The notes under the pieces: model-generated | What the model was told of the DNA's origin: nothing | Seen by the model: the letters and a program-made list of their open reading frames with translations, nothing else | The model's database searches: none | Made by a program: the position numbers and the translations under genes | In this document: piece by piece, positions 33,904 to 42,936 of the stretch | How positions within the stretch are numbered: the stretch's first letter is position 1 | Layout: each line of letters starts with the position of its first letter | NCBI GenBank assembly: GCA_017399485.1 | Contig: JAFQCA010000027.1 | Coordinates: 62,001-126,000, forward strand | Direction of reading: 5' to 3' | From: Alistipes sp. | GTDB taxonomy: Bacteria; Bacteroidota; Bacteroidia; Bacteroidales; Rikenellaceae | DNA length: 64,000 nt

Positions 33904-34575
33904 ATGAAGATAGCACGTCTTATATTCAATCCTTTGCAGGAGAATACCTATGTCGTTTGGGACGATACTCTGCAGGCGGCAATTATCGATGCAGGTAATA
34001 TGTCGGAGCGCGAGAACAATGTTTTAGAGAAGTTTATCGCCGATAATGGATTAACTCCCGTTGTGGCAATCAATACGCACGGACACTTCGACCATCTGTT
34101 GGGTGTGGCGCACGTGTGCGAGCGATATGGTGCCGAGTTTGCCTTGTCGTCGAAAGATGAATTTTTGTTGAAGAATGCTGTGACGAGTGCCGAGTTGTTT
34201 GGTGTGCGTAGCGGTGCTATGCCCGAGAAGATTGATGTCGACCTCGATGGCCGTGAGAGCATCACCTTCGGAGATACCACACTCCAGATAATCTCGACTC
34301 CTGGTCATACCCCTGGCCACGTTGCTCTGTATGAGCCGCAGTCGAAGGTGTTGTTTACGGGTGATACACTCTTTCGTGAGAGTATAGGCCGTACCGACTT
34401 GCCGGGTGGCGACTATTCGTGGATTATGCGCTCGATAATCGACAAGTTGTTGCCGTTAGGCGATGAGGTGAAGATTTACCCCGGTCACGGCGAGGAGAGT
34501 AATATCGGCCACGAGTCGATGTATAATCCCTTTATCGTAGAGGTGCTGAACGACGAGATTAATTATCGTAACTAA
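33904..34575 (+). CDS. metallo-beta-lactamase-fold hydrolase (glyoxalase II-like)
   Basis: A compact 223-residue cytoplasmic MBL-fold enzyme. The zinc-binding motif His-x-His-x-Asp-His is in NTHGHFDHLLG. Further metal His and Asp occur in STPGHTPGHVALY, FTGDTLF and IYPGHGEES. Such short GloB-like proteins hydrolyse thioesters, including S-lactoylglutathione analogues, but many have unknown substrates. It precedes the retropepsin-like gene by 16 bases. Confidence 0.92.
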   Translation: MKIARLIFNPLQENTYVVWDDTLQAAIIDAGNMSERENNVLEKFIADNGLTPVVAINTHGHFDHLLGVAHVCERYGAEFALSSKDEFLLKNAVTSAELFGVRSGAMPEKIDVDLDGRESITFGDTTLQIISTPGHTPGHVALYEPQSKVLFTGDTLFRESIGRTDLPGGDYSWIMRSIIDKLLPLGDEVKIYPGHGEESNIGHESMYNPFIVEVLNDEINYRN

Positions 34576-34591
34576 TCATTATACCCTTAAT

Positions 34592-35908
34592 ATGCGAATC
34601 TTATCAACCTTAATTCTCGTATTGTGCACTACCGTTGGAGTGTATGCGCAACAACCCTCTGCGGGCAATGCCAATGCTCGCGTGGGGGAGTTGATAAATT
34701 CTTCGGAATATATAACGCTGAGTCGGGAGTTGCCCTCGTTGCGCGACAAACTATCGAAACCTCTTTTGGCATTGGCCGATGCGATTACGGCCTATCACGA
34801 AGGTCGATTCGAGGATAGCAACCGAGCAATAGACAAGGTTGGCGAGTTCGCTCCAGAATTGGGAGGTGAGGTAATCTTCGGAATGCAGAATCTGGCACTT
34901 GTCAACTTTTTGTCGTTGGAGGATTATAAGTCGGCTCTTGGCGTTGTGCAACTTCTTCTGTCGTCGTTGCCAGAGGATGACTCTGCTTACGACAGCCGTC
35001 GAAATTTGGAGTCTATGTCGCGCTGGTTCTCGGCTATGACTACTCGTCCGACGGTTGAGGTGGAACGCCCGAAAAGTGATGTGGTGATTCCTGTTGAGGT
35101 TCGCAAGATGGGTGAGGGTGAACACCTTATTGTCGATGTGAAGGTGGGCAATAATGTAGAGGATTTTATCTTTGATACAGGTTGTATGAATGCCAACTTT
35201 ATCTCGACTACCGCCGCAGAGCGATTGGGTATCGAGATTATCGCTGATGATATATTGATTCGAGGCGTTGAGGAGGGCTATGCCAAGTTGGGCGTTCTGC
35301 CAGAGATGCACATTGGCGATGTGGTGATACGCAATACAACCTTCTTTGTGGCCGATAATATCGTGCCTGAAAATGTAGAGGTTGAGGGCCTATGCGAGGC
35401 TGTGTTGGGTACGCACGTTATTAGAAAGTTGGGCGAGGTGCGTTTTGAGCGTGGTAGTGAGCGTTTGGTTTTGCCCGCTGAAGAGAGTGCAGCCCCTGCC
35501 GAGCGAAATATGTTCTTTGATTCGCAATATTATATCTGCTGTCAGGATGGGCAGGAGCGAGTTGTGATGCAGTTCGATACGGGAAATACCAAAACCCAAC
35601 TCTCATCACGATACTATAACCGTTTTCAGCAACGTGTCGAGCAGAGTGGTGGCGAGGTTGAGCGTTCACGCAGTGGAGGATTTGGAGGTGTCGAGTGGCG
35701 CGATACACGCACTATGCCCGAAGCCGAATTTGTGGTTGGAACAAAGGCATTGCGACTTAAAAAGGTGGCTGTAAATATGCCTATTAAGTATGAAGACGGT
35801 GAGCCGTTCGTCGAGCAATACGATGGTGTGGCAGGCGTTGATTTGTTGAGTGCCACCGATGTCGTGACGTTCGACTTAAAGAGAATGTTTTATAGAATAG
35901 ATAAGTAA
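34592..35908 (+). CDS. secreted retropepsin-like protein with two aspartyl-protease half-sites
   Basis: A 438-residue protein with signal peptide MRILSTLILVLCTTVGVYAQ and a helical TPR-like N-terminal region to about 150. Two beta-rich retropepsin-like domains follow. The first has EDFIFDTGCMNANFIS and the second VVMQFDTGNTKTQLS, each with the Asp-Thr-Gly triad but Cys or Asn at the usual Ser/Ala/Thr position. Hydrophobic-hydrophobic-Gly partner motifs appear as LCEAVLGTHVI and YDGVAGVDLLS. Two DTG sites in one chain could form an intramolecular pseudo-dimer. Proteolytic activity is inferred only. Confidence 0.82.
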   Translation: MRILSTLILVLCTTVGVYAQQPSAGNANARVGELINSSEYITLSRELPSLRDKLSKPLLALADAITAYHEGRFEDSNRAIDKVGEFAPELGGEVIFGMQNLALVNFLSLEDYKSALGVVQLLLSSLPEDDSAYDSRRNLESMSRWFSAMTTRPTVEVERPKSDVVIPVEVRKMGEGEHLIVDVKVGNNVEDFIFDTGCMNANFISTTAAERLGIEIIADDILIRGVEEGYAKLGVLPEMHIGDVVIRNTTFFVADNIVPENVEVEGLCEAVLGTHVIRKLGEVRFERGSERLVLPAEESAAPAERNMFFDSQYYICCQDGQERVVMQFDTGNTKTQLSSRYYNRFQQRVEQSGGEVERSRSGGFGGVEWRDTRTMPEAEFVVGTKALRLKKVAVNMPIKYEDGEPFVEQYDGVAGVDLLSATDVVTFDLKRMFYRIDK

Positions 35909-35918
35909 GACAAATAAA

Positions 35919-36653
35919 ATGGGAAAACTTTTTCATCGCATATTGTATCGCCTGCTCTCGCTGGAGAATTATTTGCGAGTGGTGAGTCGTATGTTCTTTG
36001 TCTATCGGGCATTGGGACTTGGCCGTAAGGGACGTGCGCTGGAGTATGTCTATCATCTTCCGCAGTTAGTCGCAAAGGGCGATACGGCTATCGACATAGG
36101 AGCCAATCTTGGTTATTATGCCCGCCCGATAGCCGATATAGTGGGGACTGAAGGGCATCTGTATGCCGTTGAGCCTGTGCCCATAATTTTCAGTGTTTTA
36201 CAGCGTAATATGCGAGGGCGCGACAATGCCACACTGCTGAATTATGCATTGGGCGAGGAGGAGCGAGCAATAGAGATGGCTAACGACTCGGTTGTGGCGG
36301 CTGGATATTTCGGTACGGGACGTAATTTTGTGAGTGATGGCGAGTTGTCGCGTGATGCAGTGCGCTTTACAGCCCAGATGCGTCGTGGCAGCCAACTATT
36401 TGCTGACCTTGAACGAATTGATTTCATAAAGTGTGACATTGAGGGGTATGAGCGCGTTGTGATACCCGAACTCAAGCCCTTGCTGGAGCGTCATCATCCA
36501 ACGCTGCTGATTGAAACCGACGGTGCGACACGTCGTGACATAGTGTCGTTGATGGCGGATTTGGGCTATAGGGCCTATATGCTTGAGGCGGGAGTTGAAG
36601 TGCCGCTTGAAGTGGAGAGTGATAAAGATATAATTTTTAGATATAACCGTTAA
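35919..36653 (+). CDS. FkbM-family methyltransferase
   Basis: A 244-residue SAM-dependent methyltransferase. The SAM-binding motif is GDTAIDIGANLGYYARPIAD at about 50, followed by the acidic motif VEPVPIIFSVLQRNM. The FkbM hallmark is DFIKCDIEGYERVVIPEL, then HPTLLIETDG. Family members O-methylate glycans, polyketides or other small molecules; no substrate can be read here. It is 10 bases after the retropepsin-like gene and 6 bases before trmD. Confidence 0.9.
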   Translation: MGKLFHRILYRLLSLENYLRVVSRMFFVYRALGLGRKGRALEYVYHLPQLVAKGDTAIDIGANLGYYARPIADIVGTEGHLYAVEPVPIIFSVLQRNMRGRDNATLLNYALGEEERAIEMANDSVVAAGYFGTGRNFVSDGELSRDAVRFTAQMRRGSQLFADLERIDFIKCDIEGYERVVIPELKPLLERHHPTLLIETDGATRRDIVSLMADLGYRAYMLEAGVEVPLEVESDKDIIFRYNR

Positions 36654-36659
36654 GATATT

Positions 36660-37343
36660 ATGCGAATAGATATTATTACCGTTGTTCCCGAGTTGGTCTC
36701 ATCGCCATTGAGTGAGTCTATCCTAAAACGTGCGCAGGAGAAGGGATTGGTCGAGATTGTGGTGCATAATCTGCACGACTATGCTCACGATAAGCGTAAG
36801 ACTACCGACGACTATCCGTTTGGCGGTGAGGCTGGTATGGTGATGAAGTGCGAGCCCGTGTTCGAACTTGTCGAGAAGTTGCAGTCGGAGCGCACCTACG
36901 ACGAGATAATATACACCTCACCCGATGGCATAACCTATAATCAGCACGAGGCCAACCGCTTGTCGATGTGCGAGAATATAATTATCCTCTGCGGCCACTA
37001 TAAAGGTATCGACCACCGCATCCGCGAGCACCTTATCACGCGAGAGATTTCCATCGGCGATTATGTCCTGACGGGTGGCGAACTGGCGGCCTGCGTTATT
37101 GCCGACTCTGTGGTGCGATTGATTCCTGGTGCTATTGGCGACGAGGCGTCGGCCTTGACCGACTGTTTTCAGGATGATTTGTTGGCTCCACCCGTATATA
37201 CCCGCCCTGCGGAGTTTCGAGGATGGCGTGTTCCCGATGTACTTTTGTCGGGCAATTTTGCCGAGATTGAGAAGTGGCAGGAGGAGCAATCATACGAACG
37301 CACCAAGCAGTTAAGACCAGACCTTCTGGAAATTGAATTATAA
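36660..37343 (+). CDS. trmD: tRNA (guanine-N1)-methyltransferase
   Basis: TrmD makes m1G37 in tRNAs reading CNN/GGN-type codons and prevents +1 frameshifting. The 227-residue SPOUT protein has the N-terminal signature [27 protein letters not shown], the trefoil-knot SAM site [14 protein letters not shown] and [12 protein letters not shown], and the catalytic region DSFQ-type [19 protein letters not shown]. It is in an operon-like run with FkbM and lpxB (six bases to lpxB), not the rpsP-rimM-rplS setting of many bacteria. Confidence 0.97.
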   Translation: MRIDIITVVPELVSSPLSESILKRAQEKGLVEIVVHNLHDYAHDKRKTTDDYPFGGEAGMVMKCEPVFELVEKLQSERTYDEIIYTSPDGITYNQHEANRLSMCENIIILCGHYKGIDHRIREHLITREISIGDYVLTGGELAACVIADSVVRLIPGAIGDEASALTDCFQDDLLAPPVYTRPAEFRGWRVPDVLLSGNFAEIEKWQEEQSYERTKQLRPDLLEIEL

Positions 37344-37349
37344 TAGAAT

Positions 37350-38480
37350 ATGAAATATTATATCATAGCAGGAGAACCATCAGGAGACCTTCACGGCTCG
37401 AATTTGATGAAAGGCATCGTTAAGGCCGACCCTGAGGCGGAGTTTCGTTTCTGGGGTGGCGATATGATGGCCGAGGTGGGTGGCAAGGAGAACCTCGTGA
37501 AGCACTATCGCGCAATGTCGTTTTTCGGTTTTGTGCAGGTGGCGATGAATATCCGTACCATCCTTTCGCAGATGAAGGATTGCTGTCGTGACATCAAGGC
37601 CTATGCCCCCGATGTGGTGATTTTGATTGACTACCCAGGCTTTAACATCAAGGTGGCGGAGTTTGCTCACAACAACGGCATCCCCGTACATTATTATATC
37701 GCCCCCAAGGTGTGGGCGTGGAAGGAGCATCGTGTGAAGGCGCTCAAAAAGTTTGTTGATAAACTCTATATTATCTTCCCATTCGAGAAGGAGTATTTCC
37801 GCGCGAAGGGCATTGAGCCGCACTTTGAGGGTAATCCTCTGATGGATGCCATTACTGAGAGGTGCGCCGCAGCGCCCGACGAGAACCAATTCCGAGCAGA
37901 GAATGGCTTGGATGAGAGGCCTATTGTGGCGTTGTTGGCCGGTAGCCGCGTAAGCGAGATTAAGGCTAACCTGCGCTTTATGGCGCAGTTGGCCGAGCGT
38001 ATGCCCGCAAAGCAGTTTGTTGTTGCAGGTGTGGGGTGGATTGCCAAAGAGCAGTATGAGGTATTTACAAAGGATATGCCCGTAAAGTACGTTTGCGACA
38101 AGACCTATGAGTTGCTGCAGATATCGGAGGCGGCTGTTGTAACGTCGGGTACGGCAACGCTCGAGACGGCCTTGATTGGCATACCCGAGTTGGTCGTTTA
38201 CGGCATTCCGTGGCTCTATGAGAAGTGCAAGCCCTATCTGTTGAAGATACCCTATGTGTCGCTTGTGAATCTTAATTTGCAACGTGAGGCGGTGCGCGAG
38301 ATGGTGGTTTATCATCCGTCGGTTGATGAAGCCGAGAAGGAGTTACGCTCGATACTCATTGGCGGCTCAAAGCGCGAGAAGATGCTCTCGGATTTTGACG
38401 AGTTGCGCGAGATAATAGGTGGCGCAGGTGCGAGCGATAGGTTTGCGGCGGATATTGTGCAAACATTAAAAGCCGTCTAA
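37350..38480 (+). CDS. lpxB: lipid-A-disaccharide synthase
   Basis: LpxB (GT19) joins UDP-2,3-diacylglucosamine and lipid X into the lipid A disaccharide at the inner membrane. The 376-residue protein opens MKYYIIAGEPSGDLHGSNL. It has FFGFVQVAMNIR, PDVVILIDYPGFN, YYIAPKVWAWKEHR and FEGNPLMD, followed by the UDP-sugar-binding region AAVVTSGTATLETALIGIPELVVYG. The length is normal. The stop codon lies in the left arm of a long hairpin repeat. Confidence 0.97.
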   Translation: MKYYIIAGEPSGDLHGSNLMKGIVKADPEAEFRFWGGDMMAEVGGKENLVKHYRAMSFFGFVQVAMNIRTILSQMKDCCRDIKAYAPDVVILIDYPGFNIKVAEFAHNNGIPVHYYIAPKVWAWKEHRVKALKKFVDKLYIIFPFEKEYFRAKGIEPHFEGNPLMDAITERCAAAPDENQFRAENGLDERPIVALLAGSRVSEIKANLRFMAQLAERMPAKQFVVAGVGWIAKEQYEVFTKDMPVKYVCDKTYELLQISEAAVVTSGTATLETALIGIPELVVYGIPWLYEKCKPYLLKIPYVSLVNLNLQREAVREMVVYHPSVDEAEKELRSILIGGSKREKMLSDFDELREIIGGAGASDRFAADIVQTLKAV

Positions 38481-38590
38481 CAAGGCTCTTTTGGCGTCTT
38501 GCTCGTCTTCAGAGTCCTCACATACGTCAAGTATGCTGCGGCTCTTCAGACTTCGGCAATCCTCAAAATTTCTCTTGTTATACGACTTTT
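38468..38590 (+). repeat. long intercistronic hairpin, family A copy 2
   Basis: The outer arms AAAAGCCGTCTAACAAG (38468-38484) and CTTGTTATACGACTTTT (38574-38590) pair with two mismatches. Inside, TTTTG pairs with CAAAA, TTGC with GCAA, AGTC with GACT and CATAC with GTATG. Copy 1 at 7203-7326 uses different bases at the same stem positions but keeps pairing. The left arm contains the end of lpxB, including its stop. Confidence 0.75.
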
Positions 38591-38624
38591 TGGAAGTGCT
38601 TAATAGTAAATAAATTCAAAATTG

Positions 38625-38927
38625 ATGTTTTTGGGAGCGTTGATATTTGTTGCAGTTTGGTGCTTGATAGCCCTGCTTTTGCGCCATTATCCCGAAACGA
38701 TGGCGGGCTATAACACTATGCCAAAGGCAAAACGCGAGAAGATTGATATTCAAAAACTTGGCCGCTTTGTATCAAATGTGATGTTTGCGGGTGTGCCATT
38801 TGCCCTGCTTTCGCCACTGATGCCGAGCGAGAAGTTGTATGCGCTGATGCTGGTGGGTGTGCCTGCGGGGATGCTTATTGCCTGCGCGATATATGTTAAT
38901 GTACGAATTAAAAAATTTGAGAAATAG
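38625..38927 (+). CDS. DUF3784-like small membrane protein
   Basis: A 100-residue protein with three predicted membrane helices (MFLGALIFVAVWCLIALLL, VMFAGVPFALLSPL, LYALMLVGVPAGMLIACAIY). A cytoplasmic segment GYNTMPKAKREKIDIQKLGRF matches the GYNTM signature of DUF3784 proteins. The function is unknown. Its stop codon abuts the ATG of the next gene. The start ATG at 38625 is chosen over the preceding TTG. Confidence 0.8.
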   Translation: MFLGALIFVAVWCLIALLLRHYPETMAGYNTMPKAKREKIDIQKLGRFVSNVMFAGVPFALLSPLMPSEKLYALMLVGVPAGMLIACAIYVNVRIKKFEK

Positions 38928-39551
38928 ATGAAGATAATCTGTATCGGTCGCAACTATGCCGACCACGCCAAAGAACTCAACGATGGGGCCGAACTACCCA
39001 AAGAACCGCTCTTTTTCCTGAAACCCGATACGGCTCTGTTGCGTAACAACGACCCGTTCTACATCCCTGCATTCTCTAATGAGGTGCATTACGAGTGTGA
39101 ATTGGTGGTGCGCATCACGCGCCTTGCGAAGTGCATCGACAAAAAGTTTGCATCGCGTTGCTATGAGGAGGTGGGACTCGGTATCGACTTTACGGCCCGC
39201 GACCTTCAGCGCGAGGCCATAGCAAAGGGACTTCCGTGGGAGTTGTGCAAAGGTTTTGACCATTCGGCAGCCCTGTCGAATCAGTTTGTGTCGCTTGAGG
39301 AGTTGGGTGGTGATGTGCAGAACCTGGAGTTCGAGATGGAACTCAATGGCGAGGTGCGCCAGCGAGGGTTTACCAAAGATATGCTCTTTACGGTGGATGA
39401 AATCATAAGCCACGTATCGCGTTATATGACGTTGCGCATCGGAGACCTTATATATACAGGTACGCCCGTAGGTGTGGGGGCCGTCAAGGCGGGTGACAAC
39501 ATCAAAGCCCGCATCGGAGGATATACATTGCTCGATTTTGATGTGATGTAA
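38928..39551 (+). CDS. fumarylacetoacetate hydrolase family protein
   Basis: A 207-residue FAH-fold enzyme. Family members include acylpyruvate hydrolases, oxaloacetate decarboxylases/tautomerases and 2-hydroxyhepta-2,4-diene-1,7-dioate isomerases. The N-terminus KIICIGRNYADHAKELN and PLFFLKPDTALL are typical. The metal-binding Glu residues are in HYECELVVRI, with GIDFTARDLQ, GFDHSAALS and LIYTGTPVGVGAVKAGD following. The small size and lack of ring-cleavage neighbours favour the acylpyruvase/oxaloacetate-processing group. It directly follows the DUF3784-like gene without a gap. Confidence 0.92.
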   Translation: MKIICIGRNYADHAKELNDGAELPKEPLFFLKPDTALLRNNDPFYIPAFSNEVHYECELVVRITRLAKCIDKKFASRCYEEVGLGIDFTARDLQREAIAKGLPWELCKGFDHSAALSNQFVSLEELGGDVQNLEFEMELNGEVRQRGFTKDMLFTVDEIISHVSRYMTLRIGDLIYTGTPVGVGAVKAGDNIKARIGGYTLLDFDVM

Positions 39552-39561
39552 ACTTAAATAA

Positions 39562-39669
39562 CGTCATTCCACATCACGAACTTTAAGTGAGTGATGATTG
39601 GAATCTCTATACTATATGAAATTGAGGTTAGAGACTCCAATCCTCACCTAAAGGCTCGGTGGAGTGACG
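39562..39669 (+). repeat. MITE-like repeat family B, full copy 2
   Basis: A 108-bp unit with termini CGTCATTCCAC and GTGGAGTGACG and the same internal stem as the copy at 19297-19405. Differences concentrate in the central loop and one short arm. It begins 10 bases after the FAH stop codon and ends 26 bases before the maf ATG. Confidence 0.8.
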
Positions 39670-39695
39670 TAAATAATATCAATATATTGTTAGTT

Positions 39696-40298
39696 ATGCT
39701 ATTGCACGATAAATTAAAGGAGTATCGCCTTATCTTGGCGTCGCAGTCGCCGCGCCGACGTCAGTTGCTTGCGGATGCAGGGATTGAGTTTGTGCTTGCG
39801 CCACGATTTGAGTGTAACGAGAGTTTTCCTTCGACGATGCCTGCCAATGAGGTGGCCGAGTATCTGGCGGGACTCAAGGCTGATGCTTATCCCGACACAT
39901 TAGATGATAAAGATATTTTATTAACGGCTGATACTGTGGTGATTGCCGATGGCAAGGTGCTGGGTAAGCCCAAAGACAGAGCCGAGGCGGTGGCGATGTT
40001 GGAGCAGTTGTCGGGCCGTGAGCATCAGGTGGTTACGGGCGTTAGTTTAAGCAATGCTTTAGGTCGTCGCTCGTTTTCGGTGCTGTCGCGTGTGAAATTT
40101 CGTGTGCTAACTCTCGAAGAGATAGAGTATTACGTCGATAATTACCGACCGTTTGACAAGGCGGGCTCGTATGGTATTCAGGAGTGGATAGGTTATGTCG
40201 GCATTGAGGGTATCGAAGGCTCGTTCTATAATGTGATGGGCCTGCCCGTACAACGAGTCTATTGCGAACTAAAGGAGTTTGTCGGGTTGGCTGAGTAA
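39696..40298 (+). CDS. maf: Maf-family nucleotide pyrophosphatase
   Basis: Maf proteins hydrolyse non-canonical or pyrimidine nucleoside triphosphates (dTTP/UTP group or m7GTP group). The 200-residue protein has the signature LILASQSPRRRQLLADAGIEF, then the Glu in FECNES, the catalytic Asp in LLTADTVV and DKAGSYGIQEWIG near the C-terminus. GSYGIQ-type residues fit the dTTP/UTP subgroup. The ATG at 39696 is chosen; the longer frame would run through a repeat element. Confidence 0.93.
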   Translation: MLLHDKLKEYRLILASQSPRRRQLLADAGIEFVLAPRFECNESFPSTMPANEVAEYLAGLKADAYPDTLDDKDILLTADTVVIADGKVLGKPKDRAEAVAMLEQLSGREHQVVTGVSLSNALGRRSFSVLSRVKFRVLTLEEIEYYVDNYRPFDKAGSYGIQEWIGYVGIEGIEGSFYNVMGLPVQRVYCELKEFVGLAE

Positions 40299-40316
40299 TA
40301 TCAAGCAATGATAAAT

Positions 40317-40347
40317 AAAAGGGTTGCTCCTGCTGGGGCAACCCTTT
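40317..40347. terminator. hairpin terminator between maf and pgi
   Basis: AAAGGGTTGC and GCAACCCTTT are perfectly inverted around TCCTGCTGGG. The T run is better on the minus strand (TTTTATTTATC), so it mainly serves pgi, with possible use by maf. Confidence 0.7.
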
Positions 40348-40368
40348 GCTTATCTGTTGATTACTATA

Positions 40369-41700
40369 TTACAAGCGAGCCTTGATAGCCTTTGACTCCT
40401 CCTCGTAACCCGGCTTGTCCAACAGGGCAAACATATTCTTCTTGTAAGCCTCTACGCCCGGCTGGTTGAAGGGGTTAACGCCCAAGATGTAACCGCTGAT
40501 ACCGCAAGCCTTCTCGAAGAAGTAGATAAGTGCGCCGATTGAAGTCTCGTTGATGGCGGGAATCTCGATGCGGAGTTGTGGAACACCACCGTCGATGTGT
40601 GCCAACTGAACGCCCAACTCGGCCATCTTGTTGATTTGTGAGAGGCGCTTGCCTGTGAGGAAGTTCAAGCCATCGAGGTTAGCCTCCTCAGACTCTACCT
40701 TAACCTCGTACTTTGACTCGGCTACAGAGATGATAGTCTCGAACAAAGTGCGCTCACCCTCCTGGATGTACTGTCCCATAGAGTGAAGGTCGGCTGTGAG
40801 AGTTACGCTTGCGGGGAAGATACCCAAACCGTCCTTACCCTCTGACTCGCCGTAGAGTTGCTTCCACCACTCGGCAACGTAGAGCAACTTAGGCTCGTAA
40901 GAGCCCAAAATCTCAACCTTCTTGCCAGCCTTGTAGAGTTCGTTACGAACAATGGCGTACTGTGCTGCGAGGTTCTCCTCAACGGGAACATCAGCACCTG
41001 TAGCAGCCTCCATAGCCTGCGCACCTGCAACCAATGCCTTGATGTCGATGCCTGCAACTGCCAACGGCAACAGACCTACGGGAGTAAGAACCGAGAAACG
41101 GCCACCTACATCGTCGGGAATAACGAAAGTGGGGTAGCCCTCGTTGGTAGCCAATGTCTTGAGTGCACCGCGAGCCTTGTCTGTAATGGCTACGATACGC
41201 TCGGCAGCCTCCTCCTTGCCGTAACGCTCCTCGAGGTAAGCCTTGATAAGGCGGAAAGCGATAGCGGGCTCGGTTGTAGTACCTGACTTAGAGATAACGA
41301 TAGCGGCAACAGAGTAATCCTTAACGGCGTCCAGCAACTCGTGAGTGTAATCCTCCGAGATGTTCTGGCCAGCAAATACTACTGTGGGGTTGTCGTGCTG
41401 CTTCTTGAGGAACTCGAAAGAGTTGCTCATAGCCTCGATAACGGCCTTTGCACCGAGGTAAGAACCTCCGATACCGATGCAGATTACAACATCGGCCTTT
41501 GCACGCAACTTGGCAGCCTGAGCCTCGATGGCCTCAATCTGATTGGCGTCGATAGATGAGGGAAGGTTTACCCAACCCAAAAAATCGTTACCTGCACCCT
41601 CGCCTGTATGCAACAACTTGTTGGCAGCAGCGGCCTGTGCCTTCATCTCTTCGCTGATAACAACACCACTCTTGGCGGTCTCTAACTTCATTAAACTCAT
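40369..41700 (-). CDS. pgi: glucose-6-phosphate isomerase
   Basis: Pgi interconverts glucose-6-phosphate and fructose-6-phosphate. The 443-residue length is that of the short bacterial type. The phosphate-binding region is [20 protein letters not shown] and [17 protein letters not shown]. The signature region is [22 protein letters not shown], with the C-terminal catalytic Lys region in [18 protein letters not shown]. It is 45 bases downstream of gpsA on the same strand. Confidence 0.97.
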   Translation of the reverse strand: MSLMKLETAKSGVVISEEMKAQAAAANKLLHTGEGAGNDFLGWVNLPSSIDANQIEAIEAQAAKLRAKADVVICIGIGGSYLGAKAVIEAMSNSFEFLKKQHDNPTVVFAGQNISEDYTHELLDAVKDYSVAAIVISKSGTTTEPAIAFRLIKAYLEERYGKEEAAERIVAITDKARGALKTLATNEGYPTFVIPDDVGGRFSVLTPVGLLPLAVAGIDIKALVAGAQAMEAATGADVPVEENLAAQYAIVRNELYKAGKKVEILGSYEPKLLYVAEWWKQLYGESEGKDGLGIFPASVTLTADLHSMGQYIQEGERTLFETIISVAESKYEVKVESEEANLDGLNFLTGKRLSQINKMAELGVQLAHIDGGVPQLRIEIPAINETSIGALIYFFEKACGISGYILGVNPFNQPGVEAYKKNMFALLDKPGYEEESKAIKARL

Positions 41701-41745
41701 TTCTCTTTAGTTTTTTGTTATTGTAAATTATTTGATATCTATTTG

Positions 41746-42744
41746 TTATTGTAAAATGCTTGACAGTTTGCGCATAGATTGTCTTGCCGATGCTCCGTTA
41801 TAAAGAATATCATATACCATATCGGCGATGGGTAGCGTTACGCCTTTGCGCAGTTGGCTGTATTTGATGCATTTTGCGGCATAGTAGCCTTCGGCAACCA
41901 TAGTCATCTCGTTCATTGCGCTTTTCACCGTACATCCACGTCCGATAAGCAGTCCCAAACGACGGTTGCGGCTATAAGTAGAGTAGCACGTTACCAACAA
42001 ATCGCCCAAAAAGGCCGATGAACAAAGTCTGTCATTTTTAGGTGATATGTTGTTAATAAAAAGTTTCATCTCGGCGGCACAATTTGCGATAAGTACCGAT
42101 ACGAAATTATCGCCATAGCCCAATCCTGTGGCGAGTCCTACCGATAGAGCGTATATGTTTTTTACGATGGCGGCATACTCCGTAGCAATTACATCTTCGG
42201 AATAATTGATGTTGATGTAAGGGCGTTGAAATATTGTGCCTATATGCTCGGCTACCGACATCGAGGGGAAAGCAACGGTCAGATATGAAAGACGGCTCAT
42301 TGCAACCTCTTCGGCGTGAGTAGGTCCTGTTATGATGCCTATCATTGAAGGAGTGGCATCGTAATGTTCTGCCAGATACTCACTTACTGAGGTGTAATCG
42401 TCGGGAACAATGCCCTTTATGGCTGATATTATGTATTTGTCGGCAAGGCTTACATTCAATGGTTGCAGAATGCTCTTCATAAATGCCGATGGCATTGCGA
42501 GGATTACATATTGTGCATCGCCGATGGCTTGATTGATGTCGGATGTAATATTGATATTTGATGTATCGAGTTCCGTATCGCGCAGATATTTACAGTTGTG
42601 CTTTGTTGTTTGGATAGACTCCGCCACTTCATCGTTGAGGATGTGCCAATAGATAGGAGTGTTGTTCTCGGAGAGAATCTTGACAATGGCAGTTGCCCAA
42701 CTACCATAACCTATTACAGCGCATTTTTTTTCGGTAATAACCAT
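41746..42744 (-). CDS. gpsA: NAD(P)H-dependent glycerol-3-phosphate dehydrogenase
   Basis: GpsA reduces dihydroxyacetone phosphate to sn-glycerol-3-phosphate for phospholipid synthesis. The N-terminal Rossmann motif is VIGYGSWATAIVKIL (GxGxWA). IILAMPSAFMKSIL and the helical domain with TEYAAIVKNIYALSVGLATGLGYGDN (catalytic Lys) and SSAFLGDLLVTCYSTYSRNRRLG follow. The 332-residue length is normal. It is divergent from mreB, and TAATTTTG at 42774-42781 on the minus strand is a candidate -7 element. Confidence 0.96.
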   Translation of the reverse strand: MVITEKKCAVIGYGSWATAIVKILSENNTPIYWHILNDEVAESIQTTKHNCKYLRDTELDTSNINITSDINQAIGDAQYVILAMPSAFMKSILQPLNVSLADKYIISAIKGIVPDDYTSVSEYLAEHYDATPSMIGIITGPTHAEEVAMSRLSYLTVAFPSMSVAEHIGTIFQRPYININYSEDVIATEYAAIVKNIYALSVGLATGLGYGDNFVSVLIANCAAEMKLFINNISPKNDRLCSSAFLGDLLVTCYSTYSRNRRLGLLIGRGCTVKSAMNEMTMVAEGYYAAKCIKYSQLRKGVTLPIADMVYDILYNGASARQSMRKLSSILQ

Positions 42745-42827
42745 CCTAAAAACAAATTAAAAAATTGACGTTGCAAAATTAACAAAAATTTCCACAAAAA
42801 AGTTGGAAAAGTTATGCATCTTTTCAC

Positions 42828-42835
42828 TACCTTTG
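42828..42835 (+). promoter_or_regulatory. candidate -7 element for the mreB rod-shape operon
   Basis: TACCTTTG matches TAnnTTTG and would give a leader of about 95 nt before mreB. The -33 match (TTGG) is imperfect. Confidence 0.5.
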
Positions 42836-42936
42836 TACTGTCAAGTCGATTCTACGCTTTTCGTATCCTGCGGAAGTGGGTGCCAAAAGGGTGGAATTGA
42901 CGTGTAACTGTTTGATTAATAGTATAAAATAGAGAT

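Noticed and set aside
37380..38315. 311-codon minus-strand frame opposite lpxB
   Set aside because: It is antisense to lpxB, with low-complexity composition typical of a shadow frame.
39591..39695. N-terminal extension of Maf by 35 codons
   Set aside because: The extra codons run through the conserved repeat element and do not match Maf proteins, which begin close to MLLHDKLKEYRLILASQSPR.
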